The notes: generated by a model not told the origin, from the sequence alone. Positions 11,691-25,520 are shown, numbered from the stretch's first letter. The stretch is 64,000 nt of DNA from Voacanga thouarsii (GCA_026120185.1 JANUWF010002120.1:744001-808000), one strand, 5' to 3'. A program made the numbers and translations.

Positions 11691-13246
11691 CTAAACTAGG
11701 TCTCTCAATCTCTGATAAACATCTCCCCCGGGATTTTAAAATACCCGGATGTTATCCTGAGAAACAGTTTGGCCTAACCTTAAACTCCTCTTAACCGTAT
11801 CTGGAAAAAACCCTAAGGTCCAAGCTATTGGGCCAGATAAATATTTATTATTTTTCTTGGACCCAAAAGGCCCAAAATAATAAATATTAATTATTTATTT
11901 TCTGGGCTTACATAAGTAACCCAATAAATAATTAATGAGCCCAAATGAACCATAATAATTAATTTTTAATTATTTATTTCTTGGGCCTATGCAAATAACC
12001 CAATAAATAATTAAACATTAATTATTTCCCCTAGTTTAAGCCCAGGTTAATTTCTTAATTATTCATACTGGACCTAGGCCCTGAATAATTAATTAACCAA
12101 ATAAACTAGATAATTAATTTCTCTCAACTCCTATTTTATTTATTTATTTATTTATTTTATTCCAGTCCAATAATAAATTAGACTTCCTAAATAAAATAAA
12201 ATAAAATCCTCTTCAACTGAGACCAATTCCTCAACCCTAAAATAGTTAGGACTTACGGGCTATCCCGAGGACCAAAAAAACACATCGCCTTGGCTGCTAA
12301 AATAACCAAAATACCCCTGCTATATAAATAGCTGTATTTTGCATTTTAAATATTTCCTAATATCACCATAAGGAAATATTGACCCCAAGGACAGCTGCGT
12401 TAGCAAAGTCTCCGACCTAAGGTGAAATGACTAAAATACCCCTCTACACATCGCCGTACATTTAGAGAGGAAGAAGTGTACTAACACCCCCTCTAAATGA
12501 CATCTACCATCCTTAGGCTTCTAGTCCAATGATCCACGACTTCCTGGAGTGTTTCCGCTTTCCAAGGGAGCTATCCTAAAGCAAACATCCAAGTCATGTT
12601 TCCCAGGGCCCTGGATAATTTAGACCATTCGGACAACCACAAGGGGCGATATAGTGCAGAAACTATCTTGTATAAGTCTGTCTTAACTAACTAGCCACAC
12701 ATACCCAACATGCAAGTATATTGGCCCTATGATAGAACCTCAACTACAGCAAATCAAAGTATATGCTTCCAGCTTCGCTAGACCACCAACTCATACTCAA
12801 GTCGTAGAGTACTAGTCCACGCTATAGCAGTAGTAGTCTAGGTTTCTACCATATAGTACTTTGAGAAACCACTACTACAGGTCCTGTTCTACGTATTCGA
12901 AATACGCTTATGTCATGAAGTGAGTGGACTACCCACTAGCTAAAGGTAAGCCATTCCTCATTTGGAATTCATAACATAATAACCTAAACATGATGAGGTT
13001 CCTAGTCTCATCAATAGGTTAAGAACAAATGTTTATGTGTTAAATAACCCGTGATCCATACCTTACTGTGAAAGACCACTATTCACATGGATCACTTATT
13101 TAGACACAATGGGTCTATTCCAAACGAAAATCGTGCACAAACAAAAAGTAAATTCACAAATAATTTTTGAAAATAAATTCTTTTTTTAAATAATTCGATT
13201 TTACATCAGAAACCTAGTCTAAAAGGGCATACAATCCAATAATTTC

Positions 13247-14450
13247 TTGGATAAAATCACTCTACCAGAGAGAAGGAAGAGAAAGAACATGGAAGAGAAA
13301 AACCAGAGGAAGCGACACACTCTCCAGAATTATTACTCAATGCTTGTTTTTTTTCCTACATATTTTGGCCAGCCTTAGGGCTTCCAAAGCCCTAATGGCT
13401 GAAATCACCAAGCCCAATTGGGCTATGTGTTATGCCAAAGAAAACCATTGCAAGACTAACCCAATCCTCTTAATAATTAATTAATTATCTTTTTTTGTCC
13501 TCATTAAATACCAAAGACTAATTAATTAATTTTAATTAGACTCTTAATATATATATCAACATATATCAGCCAAATTAATTAATTTATTCCAGTTCAATTC
13601 TCTTAATTAATTAATTATCTTTTCTAGGCCTTATCGTACAGAAATTCCCCTCTATGTAACACCCATCCACGAGACAAGATAAATATACTAACACATATCT
13701 CAAAGATATCTACCATCCCTAGATCTTTAGTCCAATAATCCATGACTCACTTTAATTTACTTACTTATCATTGGAAGCTATCCAAAAGTACATATTCTAG
13801 AGTCATGTTCCCAGGGCCTTGGATTATTAGATTATCCTGGACAATCATAAGGGGGTGATTAAACTTCACTAAGTGAAGCATAAAAACTCTATTGTATGAG
13901 TCTGTCTTATCTAACTAGAGTAATATACCGAACATACAAGGATTTTGATCTTGCAAAAGAAATCTCACCCAACATACTTCAAAGTATAAAACCCTAGTTT
14001 CGCCAGACCACTAACTAATACTCAAGTATGAAGGTATCTGTTTATGCTATAATAGTAATAATCTGGTCTCTATAATTATAGTACTTTAAGAGAGACCACT
14101 ATTACAGATCCAGTTATACATATTCGAAATATGCTTATGCCTGTGATGTGAGTGAACTACTCACTGATTCAAGATAAATCATTCCTTATTGGAAGTTGTT
14201 GCATAATAGTCTTACCTTGATGAAATGCCCAGTTCTATCAAATAATAAAGAATTCCAATTTACTTGTATGACAAGTATCCATGATCTATACCTTACTGTG
14301 AAGAACGACCCAAAACATAGACTATTACTTGTTATACTTTAACTTTTAAATGTGAAATAATATAAGAAATAAACTAAATTGGATGAATTAATATTTTATT
14401 GCAATATGTTTACATAGAATACATAGTCTTTGAGGACATACATTCTAACA
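13247..14450 (-). repeat. Element B 3' LTR, main part
   Basis: Continues from 3430 after the A1 insertion. It matches the B 5' LTR from about 57833 to 59320 but lacks about 300 bp: GGCCTTATC near 13630 runs straight into the block corresponding to about 58520 in the 5' LTR. It ends at 14450, where + reads TCTAACA. Confidence 0.88.
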
Positions 14451-14461
14451 ATCTCCCGCTT
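14451..14461 (-). promoter_or_regulatory. Element B polypurine tract
   Basis: On - it reads AAGCGGGAGAT, immediately before the 3' LTR, in the same position and nearly the same sequence as the A1 tract. Confidence 0.85.
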
Positions 14462-16048
14462 ACACTACAAAGACTGAGAATGTCCGTAAGTGCCTACCCC
14501 TATGACATCTAAGTGTCTATGAAGTACATTTTCTGTCAAAGGCTAGGGATCTTCCAGATTGTTTATAGAGAAAATTTGATCAACCACAATCTCCCGTTTC
14601 TGAATAAACTCCCAGATGAGCTAATACTTCCTCTCTATGTGCTTGCCCTTTCTATGGTTTTGAGGTTCCTTGTATTATGACATCTCTCTAGAGTTGTCAC
14701 AATATATAGTGATAGGCCTATCCATGTGCAGTACTACTCTAAGTTCTATGAGGAACTTTCAGAGCCACACAGCTTCTTTAGAAACTTCTGAAGTAGTAAC
14801 GTACTCGGCTTCCATGGTAGAATTAGCAATGTAAGATTGCTTGATACTTTTTCATGAAATTAATCCTCCAAACAAAGTGAAGACATATCCACTAGTGGAA
14901 TTTTTTTCATCTTTATCTACCTAGAAGTCTTAGTTTGTGTAACCGGTAGGAACCAAACCATCACCATAATATACAAGCATATAATCTCTCATTTCCTTGA
15001 TATATTTGAGTATATACTTTATGGCTTACCAGTGAGCTTTTCCTGAATTTGATTGATATCTACTAACCATGGCTACTGCAAAGCAGATATCTGGCTTAGC
15101 ACAAAGTATAGTATATATAAGACTTCCCACAACCGAAGCATAAGGGATCCTACTCATTTTCTGCTTATCTTCCTATGTCTAAGGACACTGCTTGGAAGAT
15201 AAGGATAATCCATGTCTAAAGGGTATAATAGTCCCTTTACATTGATCCATGCTATACTTGACCAATATCTTGTCAATGTAAGAAGACTGGGATAAGTCTA
15301 ACATTCTTTGCTTCCTATCTCTAAAAAGCTTAATGCCTAGAATGTAGCTAACTTCTCCCAAGTCTTCCATGCTAAATTGACTAGATAGCCATATCTTAAT
15401 GGATGACAATATCTCTACATCATTTCCAATGAGTAGAATGTCATCCACATAACGTACTAATTAAATCATTTTGTCACTATCTGATTTCCTATACACACAT
15501 GGTTCATCCATATTTTGAATGAAACTATAAGCTTTCATAGTTTCATCAAAACGTATGTTCCATGCTCGTGACACTTGCTTAAGTCTGTTGATGGACTTCT
15601 TAAGCTTACAGACCATTTGTTCTTGACCTCTAGCAATAAAACTTTCTGGTCGGGACATATAGATGTCTTCGCTAAGATAGCTATTTAAGAAGGCCATCTT
15701 GATGTCCATTTTTCATATCTTGTAGTTATAATGACATACAATGGCTAAGAGAATTCGGATAGACTTAAGCATGGCTATTGGTGAAAAGGTTACCTCATAA
15801 TCGATTCCTTCTTTCTGAGTATAAAATTTAGTAACCAACCTAGCTTTATAGGTTTCAACCTTTCCATCCACACCTTTCTTCCTCATGTATACCTACTTAC
15901 ATCTAGTAGGTTTTATCCCATCAGGCACAGTGACAAGATCTCAAACCTGATTGAGGTACATAGACTCAATCTCGGCATTCATGGCCAACTGCCATTTATC
16001 TACATCAACATTAACAATGGTCTCCTCGTATCTAGTGGGATCTTGTTC
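14462..16048 (-). pseudogene. Element B RNase H and RT
   Basis: Reading on - from 16048 down: the VKGYTQ-like RT fingers, then a TGA at the codon just before KMDIKMAF (about 15717), then FLNSYLSEDIYMS, RLKQVSRAW, MDDILLIGNDV (about 15440) and RNase H with remnants of GYTDSDF and TMEAEYV. Numerous stops and frameshifts occur, and the sequence just before MDD is damaged. The gene continues at 27026 after the F1 insertion. Confidence 0.85.
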
Positions 16049-16053
16049 CTGAT

Positions 16054-17598
16054 TGATGCATATTTATTTGGGTATAAAAATCATATAAAAAGAAGCACAT
16101 TCTAAATTAAGTTTAAATTAAAACGTTAACCCCAAATTACACATATGAGCAAGCGTACTCATCATTAACATAGCATAGGGTTCAAACGAATGCCGATCCT
16201 CAAGGAACAAGTATGCATTAATCCATTTTCTTTCATTGTTTAACCAACCCAATAAAGTGAAAGAAAATAAAAAGAAATACAAAATAAAATAAAATAATAT
16301 GCACATATCAAGGATGTAGAATTATGTAACTTAAACTATTGTTTTGACAAACATGATCCTTAAGTACTTAATCATTATCATAACTAATTATTCTCTTAGC
16401 ATCATGAAGGACTAATTATATTCACTTCTTTGTCCAATCAATGAAATCCCTATCTCCTAGACAAACGAGAATCATATATCCTGCCTCAACTAATTCACCT
16501 AAAAGATGCATCAACCACAATCCTTGATTAAACTTCCATATCGTGGCAAATTTGAAACATGAAATTAACAAATGAATCCATATCCTGGCAGACATCAATT
16601 AACCTTTAATTACTTTGTTCCTAACAATTAACCCTTTTCTTCAAGCAAGTTAAAAGACAATAAATATGAAACTAATGAATTGAGACCACCATCAATCCCT
16701 TTGTCCAAGCAAGTTAATGGAAAGAAACAACCAATTAATCTCGTAATTAGCATAAGTAATTAAACACCAAGAATAACAATCAATTAATCAAAAGATCAAA
16801 TAACTCTCAAAATCATGAATATCTAAAACAATGTCAAATTACAATAAAATAATTAATACATATTGTTCAAGAAAAAGAAAACAAAGTAAAAGAAAGCACT
16901 CATAGATAAGCCTCATTCTTCTTCCTTTAAAAACCTTCTTGTACAACCCTCCTTGATTTGAAGAATTCCTCTATTGATTTGAGTGATTTTCTGCTATGAT
17001 CTCTGAATTCTCTCCCTTTCTCTTATGTTTTCCAACTATTTATAGATTTAGGAAGTGCCAAAACTTATTAGTGCAAGGTTCTTGGCCTAGTAAAAGTAGG
17101 AAGATACAAAAATTCTGCAGATTACCAAAAATCGCGTGGAAAAATCAAGATTCCGTCTTATCCTTAGGGCACAACCGATGCCGCCTTGGCTGCTAGAGCC
17201 AGTGCCGGTGCTGATTGTGTTCTGTTTCTTCAGTTGTTCACGGATTTCTTTCTTGATTTCAGCAAAATGTTGTCAAGAGTACAGCCAGCGCCGCCTTGAC
17301 TGCTAGAGCCGGCACCGGTTTAGTTCTGTTCCGATCCTATTTCAATAATTTTTCATTGCTTCGAAGTGCGTGCAAAAAGCACGTGGCCAGCGCCACTTCC
17401 TTTGATCTATTCGGTGCTGCCATTGTTCTGTTTTGCAAAGTTTTTGCTTTTTTTTACCCTTAAAATTTGTAATAATGCACAAAATACCTTTCCAATGGTA
17501 AAATCTCAAATATGAAGGAATATAGCTAGTTATTGAACAAAATGTATTACAAAAGGGCCTCAAATAACTAGAAAAAATATGACTAATTTAGGCCCTAT
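16054..17598 (-). repeat. F1 3' LTR
   Basis: Starts TGATGCATATTT and ends ...GGCCCTAT, with the final CA displaced to 19640-19641 by the solo A LTR, which landed two bases inside the LTR end. It contains GC-rich repeats near 17165-17215, 17282-17328 and 17380-17400 that stand out from the AT-rich background. Confidence 0.9.
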
Positions 17599-19634
17599 TG
17601 ATGGAACGTAGAAACAGGGGAGCATGCACCGTGCCAAAAAAATTGGAGAAAAATTAAAACGCAAGCCATAAAGGCCATGTGGAAGTGTGAAGATCAAACA
17701 TTTGCGTTCCTTAACCCTCCTAGGTTGCGTAGGAACAGATTGAACGGTTGGAATCGTCTCGCTTTGCACACTTGAAGGAGCTTCCGGTTGAACACCCGCT
17801 AGCCTTCGACTTCGCCTTGTTTGCATTAACGCTTAGCTCTCCAGCTCTCGGGATATTCCTCAGCCTAACCCCTAGTCGGTGAACACTATGGTGAAGAGGA
17901 AGGGTCTTAATTCTCCTTGGTTTACCTGCTATTGGTTAGCAAAGTCCAAGGAGAAACCAAGAATAAGAAAACGTGTGAGAGAGCAGAGAGAGAGACCACG
18001 TGAGTCTTGTGGCTTGGGAAAGAAAAATTAGGGTTTTTTTCCTTTCAAAGAGTTGTTTATATTTGGCCTAAACTAGGTCTCTCAATCTCTGATAAACATC
18101 TCCCCGGGATTTCAAAACACCCGGATGTTATCCTGAGAAACAGTTTGGCCTAACCTTAAACTCCTCTTAACCATATCTGGAAAAACCCCTAAGGTCCAAG
18201 CTATTGGGCCAGATAAATATTTATTATTTTTCTTGGACCCAAAAATGCCCAAAATAATAAATATTAATTATTTATTTTCTGGGCTTACATAAGTAACCCA
18301 ATAAATAATTAATGAGCCCAAATGAACCATAATAATTAATCTTTAATTATTTATTTCTTGGGCCTATATAAATAACCCAATAAATAATTAAACATTAATT
18401 ATTTCCCCTAGTTTAAGCCTGAGTTAATTTCTTAATTATTTATATTGGACCTAGGCCCTGAATAATTAATTAACCAAATAAACTAGATAATTAATTTCTC
18501 TCAACTTCTATTTTATTTATTTATTTATTTATTTTATTCCAGTCCAATAATAAATTAGACTTCCTGAATAAAATAAAATAAAACAAAATAAAATAAAATC
18601 CTCTTCAACTGAGACCAATTCCTCAACCCAAAAATAGTTAGAACTTACGGGCTATCCCGAGGACCAAAAAAACACATCGTCTTGGCTGCTAAAATGACCA
18701 AAATACCCATGCTATATAGATAGCTGTATTTTGCATTTTAAATATTTCCTAATATCACCATAAGGAAATATTGACCCGAAGGACAATGCTGCATTCGCAA
18801 AGTCTCCGACCTACAGGTGTAATGACTAAGATACCCCTCTACACATCGCCGCGCATTTAGAGAGGAAGAAATGTACTAACACCCCCTAAATGACATCTAC
18901 CATCCTTAGGCTTCTAGTCCAATGATCCACGACTTCCTGGAGTGTTTCCGCTTTCCAAGGGAGCTATCCTAAAGCAAACATCCAAGTCATGTTTCCCAAG
19001 GCCCTGGATAATTTAGACCATTCGGACAATCACAAGGGGTGATATAGTGCAGAAACTATCTTGTATAAGTCTGTCTTAACTAACTAGTCACACATACCCA
19101 ACATGCATGTATATTGGCCCTATGATAGAACCTCAACTACAGCAAATCAAAGTATATGCTTCCAGCTTCGCTAGACCACCAACTCATACTCAAGTCGTAG
19201 AGTACTAGTCCACGCTGTAGCGGTAGTAGTCTAGGTTTCTACCATATAGTACTTTCAGAAACCACTACTACAGGTCCTGTTCTACGTATTCGAAATACGC
19301 TTATGTCATGAAGTGAGTGGACTACCCACTGGCTAAAGGTAAGCCATTCCCCATTTGGAATTCATAACATAATAACCTAAACATGATGAGGTTCCCAGTC
19401 TCATCAATAGGTTAAGAACAAATGTTTATGTGTTAAATAACCCGTGATCCACGCCTTACTGTGAAAGACCACCATTCACATGGATCACTTACTTAAACAC
19501 AATGGGTCTGTTCCAAACGAAAATCGTGCACAAACAAAAAGTAAATTCACAAACAATTTCTGAAAATAAATTCTTTTATTAAATAATTCGATTTTACATT
19601 AGAAACCTAGTCTAAGAGGGCATACAATCCAACA
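17599..19634 (-). mobile_element. Solo LTR of family A (first)
   Basis: 2036 bp colinear with A1 LTRs, ends TGATGG...CCAACA in + reading, flanked by CCTAT at 17594-17598 and 19635-19639. No internal region is present, so it probably arose by LTR-LTR recombination. Orientation equals A1. It carries the basic-peptide exon at 17700-17826 in open form. Confidence 0.95.
17700..17826 (-). CDS. LTR-encoded exon in the solo A LTR
   Basis: Begins MQTRRSRRLAG at 17826, runs 42 codons plus one base, then GTTTGA at 17699 (GTATGA in A1). It differs from the A1 exon at several residues but has the same length and phase. With no internal region it cannot be spliced to gag here. Confidence 0.4.
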
Positions 19635-19641
19635 CCTATCA

Positions 19642-21904
19642 ATTCCCCCACACTTAACTCTTTGCTTGTCCCAAGCAAAGTATCAAAGACAAGTATGAAA
19701 ACATAAGGTTTCATCAGATTCACTCAAACCAATTCCAAAATAATATCTCTAATGCTTTCTTCATTCAAGAACATAAAACACATGCTACTATATCTTTCAC
19801 AACAAGTGCAAGACTTGTGTAGGTGAATAGTGACTTAGTAGTACTATCCTAATACTTAACAATATTCTCAAACCATTAAAAAGAATTTAGTTAAAAAAGA
19901 ATATGCATTCCATAAGCTTACTTTTCAGATATTTTCTCCACTAATCTGAGATATATCATGATTCTACTTAGGTCAAGTAGGACTTTTAAGCTTGTAATGT
20001 AAGGTTAAAGGGCTTGTAATGTAGCTTGTTAAACGAAGGACATAGGAGAATCAATTATCAAAGAAGTTGAGAGTTCGCAAGAAAAGGATAAACAAAATGT
20101 ATCAATAACTTCCAAACTTCTCTTGCTCTCATATTCCAAAATCAATCAAAACCCATAACCTTGTATAGCAATTACAGTTCAACTCAAGCAAATCTTTCAT
20201 TGTCTCTCGTTTTTTTTTTTTTTCGCTTCCTTCATCAACTCTTCTCTATTTTTTTTTTCACAAGATCACTCGAATTTTCAGCAATGGTGTCAAGGACTTG
20301 ATGTAAACTCAACTTTTACAGCTCAATCACCATTCTTCTTGTGATCTTCCTATTCTTTATCTTTCAATTTTTTTTCTTTTCTTTCTTTCCTCTCTTCTTT
20401 TGTTTTTACTGTTGCTGTTCTTTTCTTTCTCAGTTTCTCTCTTCTCATCTTTTCTAGTAGCTTTTTGTTTTCTTTTTGTTTTCACTTTTTCTTTTTTTCT
20501 TTCTTTGCTTTTTCTTCCTTCTTTCCTTTCCCAACTCTTACACTATTAATGCATGACTGAAAGTAATAAGTTATGATCTTTTCACAAGTGTTCTCCCTCG
20601 ATAGTCTCCTACATGTACTTTTATCCATCCAGAGCAATCAAAGATTCGGACTATAAATCAAACTCTCATAAAGAAGTAATGGACAAAGTATGATAATGGA
20701 TTTTAAGAACAAAATTACAAATTTAGGCTCAAAATAGGCACTAGGGATAATAAAATAGGGAGGCTTGAAAAGCTCAAACTATCCAAAGAAGGTCCATTAC
20801 CGTCATCCCTAAGTTAAATCATGAATATTTTTTCTATTTCACTTCGAGAGGTATTCAAGTAAGTTCTAAAATGCTCAATGAATTTTAGTGAAAAACAGGT
20901 TTAAGAACAATGTAAAGCATTTGATCAAGAACTAATTAGTCCAAGTGCGTGTCAAAAGTCATGCATAAGGCATAAATGATATAAAACACATGCTCTATAA
21001 TCCATCATAAAGACATGTATTAAAAATACAGATTGAAGTCAATTTTAAAAATTTGCTCCCAAGAAGGATAAAGTATATATAAAAAAAAAAAATGATGCCT
21101 AGAAGAATTTTCAATCGAATCACTCTATGCTCTATAATCCATCATAAAGAAATGCATTAAAATAACAAATTTAAGTTAATTTTGAAAATTTGCTCACAAA
21201 AAGGATAAAGTATAAAAAGAAAAAAATAATGCCTAGAAGAATTTTCAATCGAATCACTCCCCCACACTTAAACTGGACATTGTTCTCAATGGCCAAATAA
21301 ATAGAACAAGGATGAAACAATGCCATGGGACCAAAATGATAAAGGAGAAGAGATAAGAAAGATAATACTTTCATTCATTGTGTAATTTGCTGTATAAGAG
21401 TTGAGTTCCTTAAGAAGGAGGCATTGGCAAAGTACCTAAAAAGAAAAATACAAAAGAGCATACCAAAGAATAAAACTAGAAAAGAAAAATAAATCAAAAC
21501 GAAAGAAAGAAAATAGTACCAAAAAAAAAAAAACGAAATCAAGAACTAATTAGGAAAGACATGAAAAGATAAAGGAAATTCAAGAGTGAACAATAAAAGA
21601 AAGTATGGAACAATCAGCTCAATCCGCCTCATCATCAACATCAGAAGGTGTGGAAGTGCCCTCACCACCATGTTAGCTCGAAAAATGCTACCTCCATTCA
21701 GCCCATTACTACTCCATAGTAGCTTTGCCATCGGGCAATGTCTTCGATAAAGCCCTGCAAGCGTAGGAGCATCTTCGTCTGTTGGGCTAACTGTCCCAGC
21801 ATGGTAGTCTCGAAGTCAGTCCTGGATTGGGACTAAGAACTACTAGCTCGTGCACGTGCTGGTGGCGGTAGGTGCTCCTCCTCCTCCACAAGGGGTGGCC
21901 TTAC
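19642..21904 (-). other. F1 3' untranslated region with PPT
   Basis: At 19642-19653 the - strand reads GTGTGGGGGAAT right before the LTR, the expected polypurine tract. The rest has no convincing gene. It has long pyrimidine runs on + (20208-20530), that is, purine runs on the coding strand, plus a duplicated block near 20990-21110 and 21125-21245 (CTCTATAATCCATCATAAAG repeated). F2 has a similar region beyond its PPT (63115-64000). Confidence 0.7.
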
Positions 21905-22912
21905 CTAACCGGGATACTTGACCTCATGGGGGGTTAGCCATTTTTTCAACTCCTTATTGTACTTGTACCCACAACTCATCAATGTTTGTTTCGTAACCAT
22001 ATTGTGCTCAGTGGTAGCCTCCATCTATTCTCCCTCAGTACGAACACCAAAGTCTTTCAAATTTTTCATGATAACTCAAGGGAAGACGAAGGCTTTGCTA
22101 GAGAGACGGTGATGAACCACATCCCTAATGGATTGTATAATCAAGGGTGTAAGAGGGATAGGCAGGGTGTTCATCATCCTATGCAAAATGTAGGTGTCAA
22201 TAAGGCGAGTCTCATTAAATCCACTGGCACGGGGTACAACATTGAACCCAAACATATAGACTGGAGCTCTAAAGTTGGCAGCAAGATCATTGTTCGAATA
22301 GAAACTATTGGCTTGGAAGGCATTATACTTATACAACCCTAGAGTGGCTCTAGTCCCACTGGCATCCCAATTAGGGTCAGAAAGAATTTTTTTATTGTTA
22401 ACATCTATCCCTTGCCAAGAATCATCATCAAACACCTGGAGAAGGTTGGCTAAGTGATTTTGTGTGATGATAATGGAGATTCCTTTCACTCTCGTCTCAA
22501 TGTGGGGAAGGTGTTTATTGCCCTTGTCAATCATGTTGGCATAAAATTCTTTGATTAGCACTAGACAATAATTCCCTTTTAGCTGTACTATCTATCCCCA
22601 TCCTTGCTGCCTAAACATCATTCCTAATTTAAGGGCACGGTATAGGGTGGGTGCAAACGTACGCTCTACAATGATCTTGTTGGATGCTCTCCTATTATAC
22701 CATTCCTCATATGGTGGATCACTAAACTCAGCTGGTCTAAGAAACAAGGGATCAATGGATGAAGGGGCTGAGGAAGAGGACGCTCTTGCCCTTTTAGAAG
22801 GTTGATCCCGTGCTCTAGACTTGTTGTCAAGTGAGTGGTGATGAAAGTAGGAGGATAGAACAAATGAGCTCAAAGACTGGAAAGGGGGTGTAGCTACCCG
22901 TTTTAAACACAA
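21905..22912 (-). pseudogene. F1 second ORF, Athila ORF-like (putative plant transposon protein)
   Basis: The frame from 22912 holds a basic, Ser-rich start (KSRARDQPSKRARASSSS), then the core with EFYANM, RVKG, DPNWDASGTRATL and ASGFNETRLIDTYILHRMM, and a tail with FGVRTEGE and KWLTPHE. A TAG at 22594-22592 and further stops after 22078 break it; no frameshift is evident in the core. Its order after gag and before the PPT fits the extra ORF of Athila elements, whose role is unknown and which has been called env-like by position. I recognise the family from the FYAN and ASGFNE segments; the exact Pfam family needs a profile search. The G scrap at 61518 encodes the same segment, ASGFNES. Confidence 0.7.
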
Positions 22913-23909
22913 TCATTAATTCTCACGCAACCCTCAACTAATCGCATAAAAAATAATTCCCAAACTCCTCCAATGTATAGAACACTCCCAACAACAGCCA
23001 ATTTAATCTCCTCCAATCAATTCAACACAACCTGCAAAAATACATATAAAGCTCACTGTAAAGCATAAATGTGTTGAATATCGCCAATGCATTTAAGTAT
23101 ACATGATCATATGAATAAAGGTAGCATCATGGTATTTTGTGAAAAACAATTCAAGGTCCATGGGCAGTAATTACTCAACTATCATAAATAGCCACAATTC
23201 TAACCTTAGATATACGCATGAATTTCCTAATGATCATGTGCATGAATCAAGTATCTAAGAACCATTAACTCTTAATCTATCTAAAGTCATGAAGCTCAAG
23301 AGGCAATGCATAATTCAAGAGAACATAAACAACTCCCAATTTTCGGCCAAAATTGTTCCTAAAATTAGAAAAAGTCATCTACACCATTTTAACCGTGGGA
23401 ATTGAACAAAAATCATACCTTTATGCTCGTGTATGTATAGGCAAGCAAAAGATGTAGTCTTTTTTGTAGAAATCCAAGCTCTTGGCTGGTGGATTGAAGT
23501 TGAGTTTGTTGTGAAAAATGGAAGATTTAGAGACTTTTGATTTGTAGGATCAACAAAAGAAAGGTAGACGGATGTTACAAAAGTGATTAGGAGGTGAAAA
23601 AAATAAAAATTTGAAAAGTTGGGGAGGTGAAGCCAGTGCGTGTTAGAGAGGATTTGAGAGGGAGTTGGAGATTTTGAAAGAAGAAGTGGCCAAAATGGCC
23701 TATTTCTTATGCCTTGCCCGATAGGAACTGGTGCCGGTCCTAGCCATAGCTGGCGCTGGCTGAATTTTATCCGACCTTTTTGTTTTTAAAAATTAAGAAA
23801 AAGGATGAACTCATAATAATGATGAACAATGCACTTCAATTCATAAATAATAAACCAAAATGACAGAAGTAAAAATTATCTTAATCACAAAACTAAAAGT
23901 AGAAATGGC
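22913..23909 (-). other. F1 spacer where pol should be
   Basis: About 1 kb of AT-rich sequence without a credible frame. No RT, integrase or protease motif was seen on either strand. One GC-rich repeat of the LTR type occurs at 23715-23760. Confidence 0.65.
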
Positions 23910-25284
23910 TTCAATGTTTTCCATGGCTTTGATCCCGTGGATTTTCCTTAGTATGTCCTGGTAATGTCCCAGCTTGACGATCCCAAAGTAGTTTGGCCAG
24001 TTGACCAATTTGGTTTTCCAAGTTGTGCATGGATGCCTCTAGATTTCTTGTTGTAACATCAACCCCTTAGAACTTAGTCTCCGTTGTAATTACCAATTGG
24101 TCAATCAATTACTCCAATAGTGGCTTTGAAGGTGCTGCATTATTGTTCATGGGGGGTTAGTTCCTTTGATTGCCTCTAAAATTGAAAGAACCCTGCCTAG
24201 GTTGGTTTCCATTGCTCCACGAGAAATTAGGGTGATTTCTCTAACCAAGATTATAAGTAGAGCTATAAGGATTGTTATCTGGACGGACATTATCTGCAAA
24301 AGCCGATTGCTCCGTGGTTTCTTAGAGTGAAGCCATATTTTGGTACTCAAGATTCGGGTGCCTCTCTCCACAGAAATCACAACTTACGTTTAATACCTGG
24401 CCTTGAGGCATCACCATTTGTTCCACCTTCTGAGTTAGGGCGTCCACCTTAGCCTCTAATATTGCCATAGCATCCACTTTGTGTACTTCTTGCATACAAG
24501 CCTTAGACCTTGTACTGCCCCAAGAGTAGTTATTAGAAGCCAGATTTTCAATAAGATCGAATACCTGTTCTAGGGTCTTATGATTAATAGAACCCCCTGC
24601 AGAAGAGTCCACCACTTGGCATGTTGTGAACGTGAGGCCATTCAAAAAGCTGAGCATCTGCATTCCTAGCTTAAATCCGTGGTGTGGGCTTTTTCTCAGC
24701 ATCTCCTTGAATCTCTCCCAATTTTCATACAAAGGCTCAAAATCTAATTTTTGGAAGGCAAAGATCTCATTTCTAAGTTTAGCTGTCCTAGTTGGAGGAA
24801 AATATTTGGCTAGAAATTTTTTAGCTAGGGCATTCCAAGTAGTGATGGAACCTGTAAGTAAAGACTTTAACCAAGATTTGGCTCTATCTCTCAAGGAAAA
24901 AGGGAAAAGTCTTAACTTTATGGCATCCTCAAAAACATCATTCATTTTAAAAGTATCACAAATCTCCAGGAAACTCGCTAAATGGGCATTGGGGTCTTCT
25001 TCAGGTAGCCCATCAAATTGAACTATGTTTTGGACCATCTGGATAATATTGGGCTTTATTTCAAAACTATTTGCATCCACCCTAGGAGTGATACTCGAGC
25101 TTGTGCCAGAGATTGTAGGTTTCACAAAGTCATCCATAACCCTCCTATTATTCCCAACATTGTAATTTTGAGCACCATCCATTTCACCAATCGAGTTCCT
25201 TTGGATTGTTCGGTGGATCTTTGATAATGTCCTTTCGATTTCAGGGTCAAAATCGACTATCTCGCCTTTAGATTTTCGGGTCAT
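23910..25284 (-). pseudogene. F1 Gag (Athila type)
   Basis: Starts MTRKSKGEIVDFDPE at 25284. The core has IKPNIIQMVQ, GLPEEDPNAHLASFLEICD, RLFPFSLRDRAKSWL and FLAKYFPPTRTAKLRNEI, all typical of Athila Gag. A damaged zinc motif, CDFCGERHPN, lies near 24350 (a later Cys is Tyr). After a stop at 24324-24322 the same protein continues with DNNPYSSTYN and ends with ENQIGQLAKLL and GTLPGHTKENPR near 23910, again Athila-like, with several stops. Pol would start here in a complete element but is missing. Confidence 0.9.
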
Positions 25285-25520
25285 ATACCAAGGATAACAC
25301 CTAAAAAGACATGGAGCGAGTTAGATAACAGAATTCATAATTACAACAAAATACCAAGTTAGTCAAAATTAGTAAATTAGATTACAAAGATATACAAAAA
25401 TACACAAGATACAAAAGATAGCACCTTTTTGCGAAAAAAATAATTGTACATATTTACATATTCACCTATTTATATATTTACATGGTTAAATCAACAAAAT
25501 CCAAACTTTCATGAAATTAT

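Larger units (their letters stand above)
3431..13241 (-). mobile_element. Copia element A1, complete with LTRs, PBS, PPT and target duplication
   Basis: Two LTRs (3431-5466 and 11220-13241) are nearly identical by eye, with TG...CA-type ends (one terminal change at 13240). The target duplication is ATTTC at 3426-3430 and 13242-13246. A PBS for initiator Met tRNA adjoins the right LTR and a PPT adjoins the left LTR, so the element is on -. Gag, protease, integrase, RT, RNase H order identifies Ty1/copia. It sits in the 3' LTR of element B. It is the youngest-looking full element here, yet the coding frame holds ten stops. LTRs of about 2 kb suggest one of the long-LTR copia lineages; I do not assign one. 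Confidence 0.95.
11220..13241 (-). repeat. A1 5' LTR
   Basis: 2022 bp, the pair of 3431-5466. It should contain promoter, start of transcription and a CT-rich 5' leader, followed by the coding exon at 11322-11448. The target duplication ATTTC follows at 13242-13246. Confidence 0.95.

Noticed and set aside
20208..20530. Satellite or structural role for the long pyrimidine tract in F1
   Set aside because: Irregular composition without a period; the same position in F2 has a similar tract, so it is part of the element's untranslated region.
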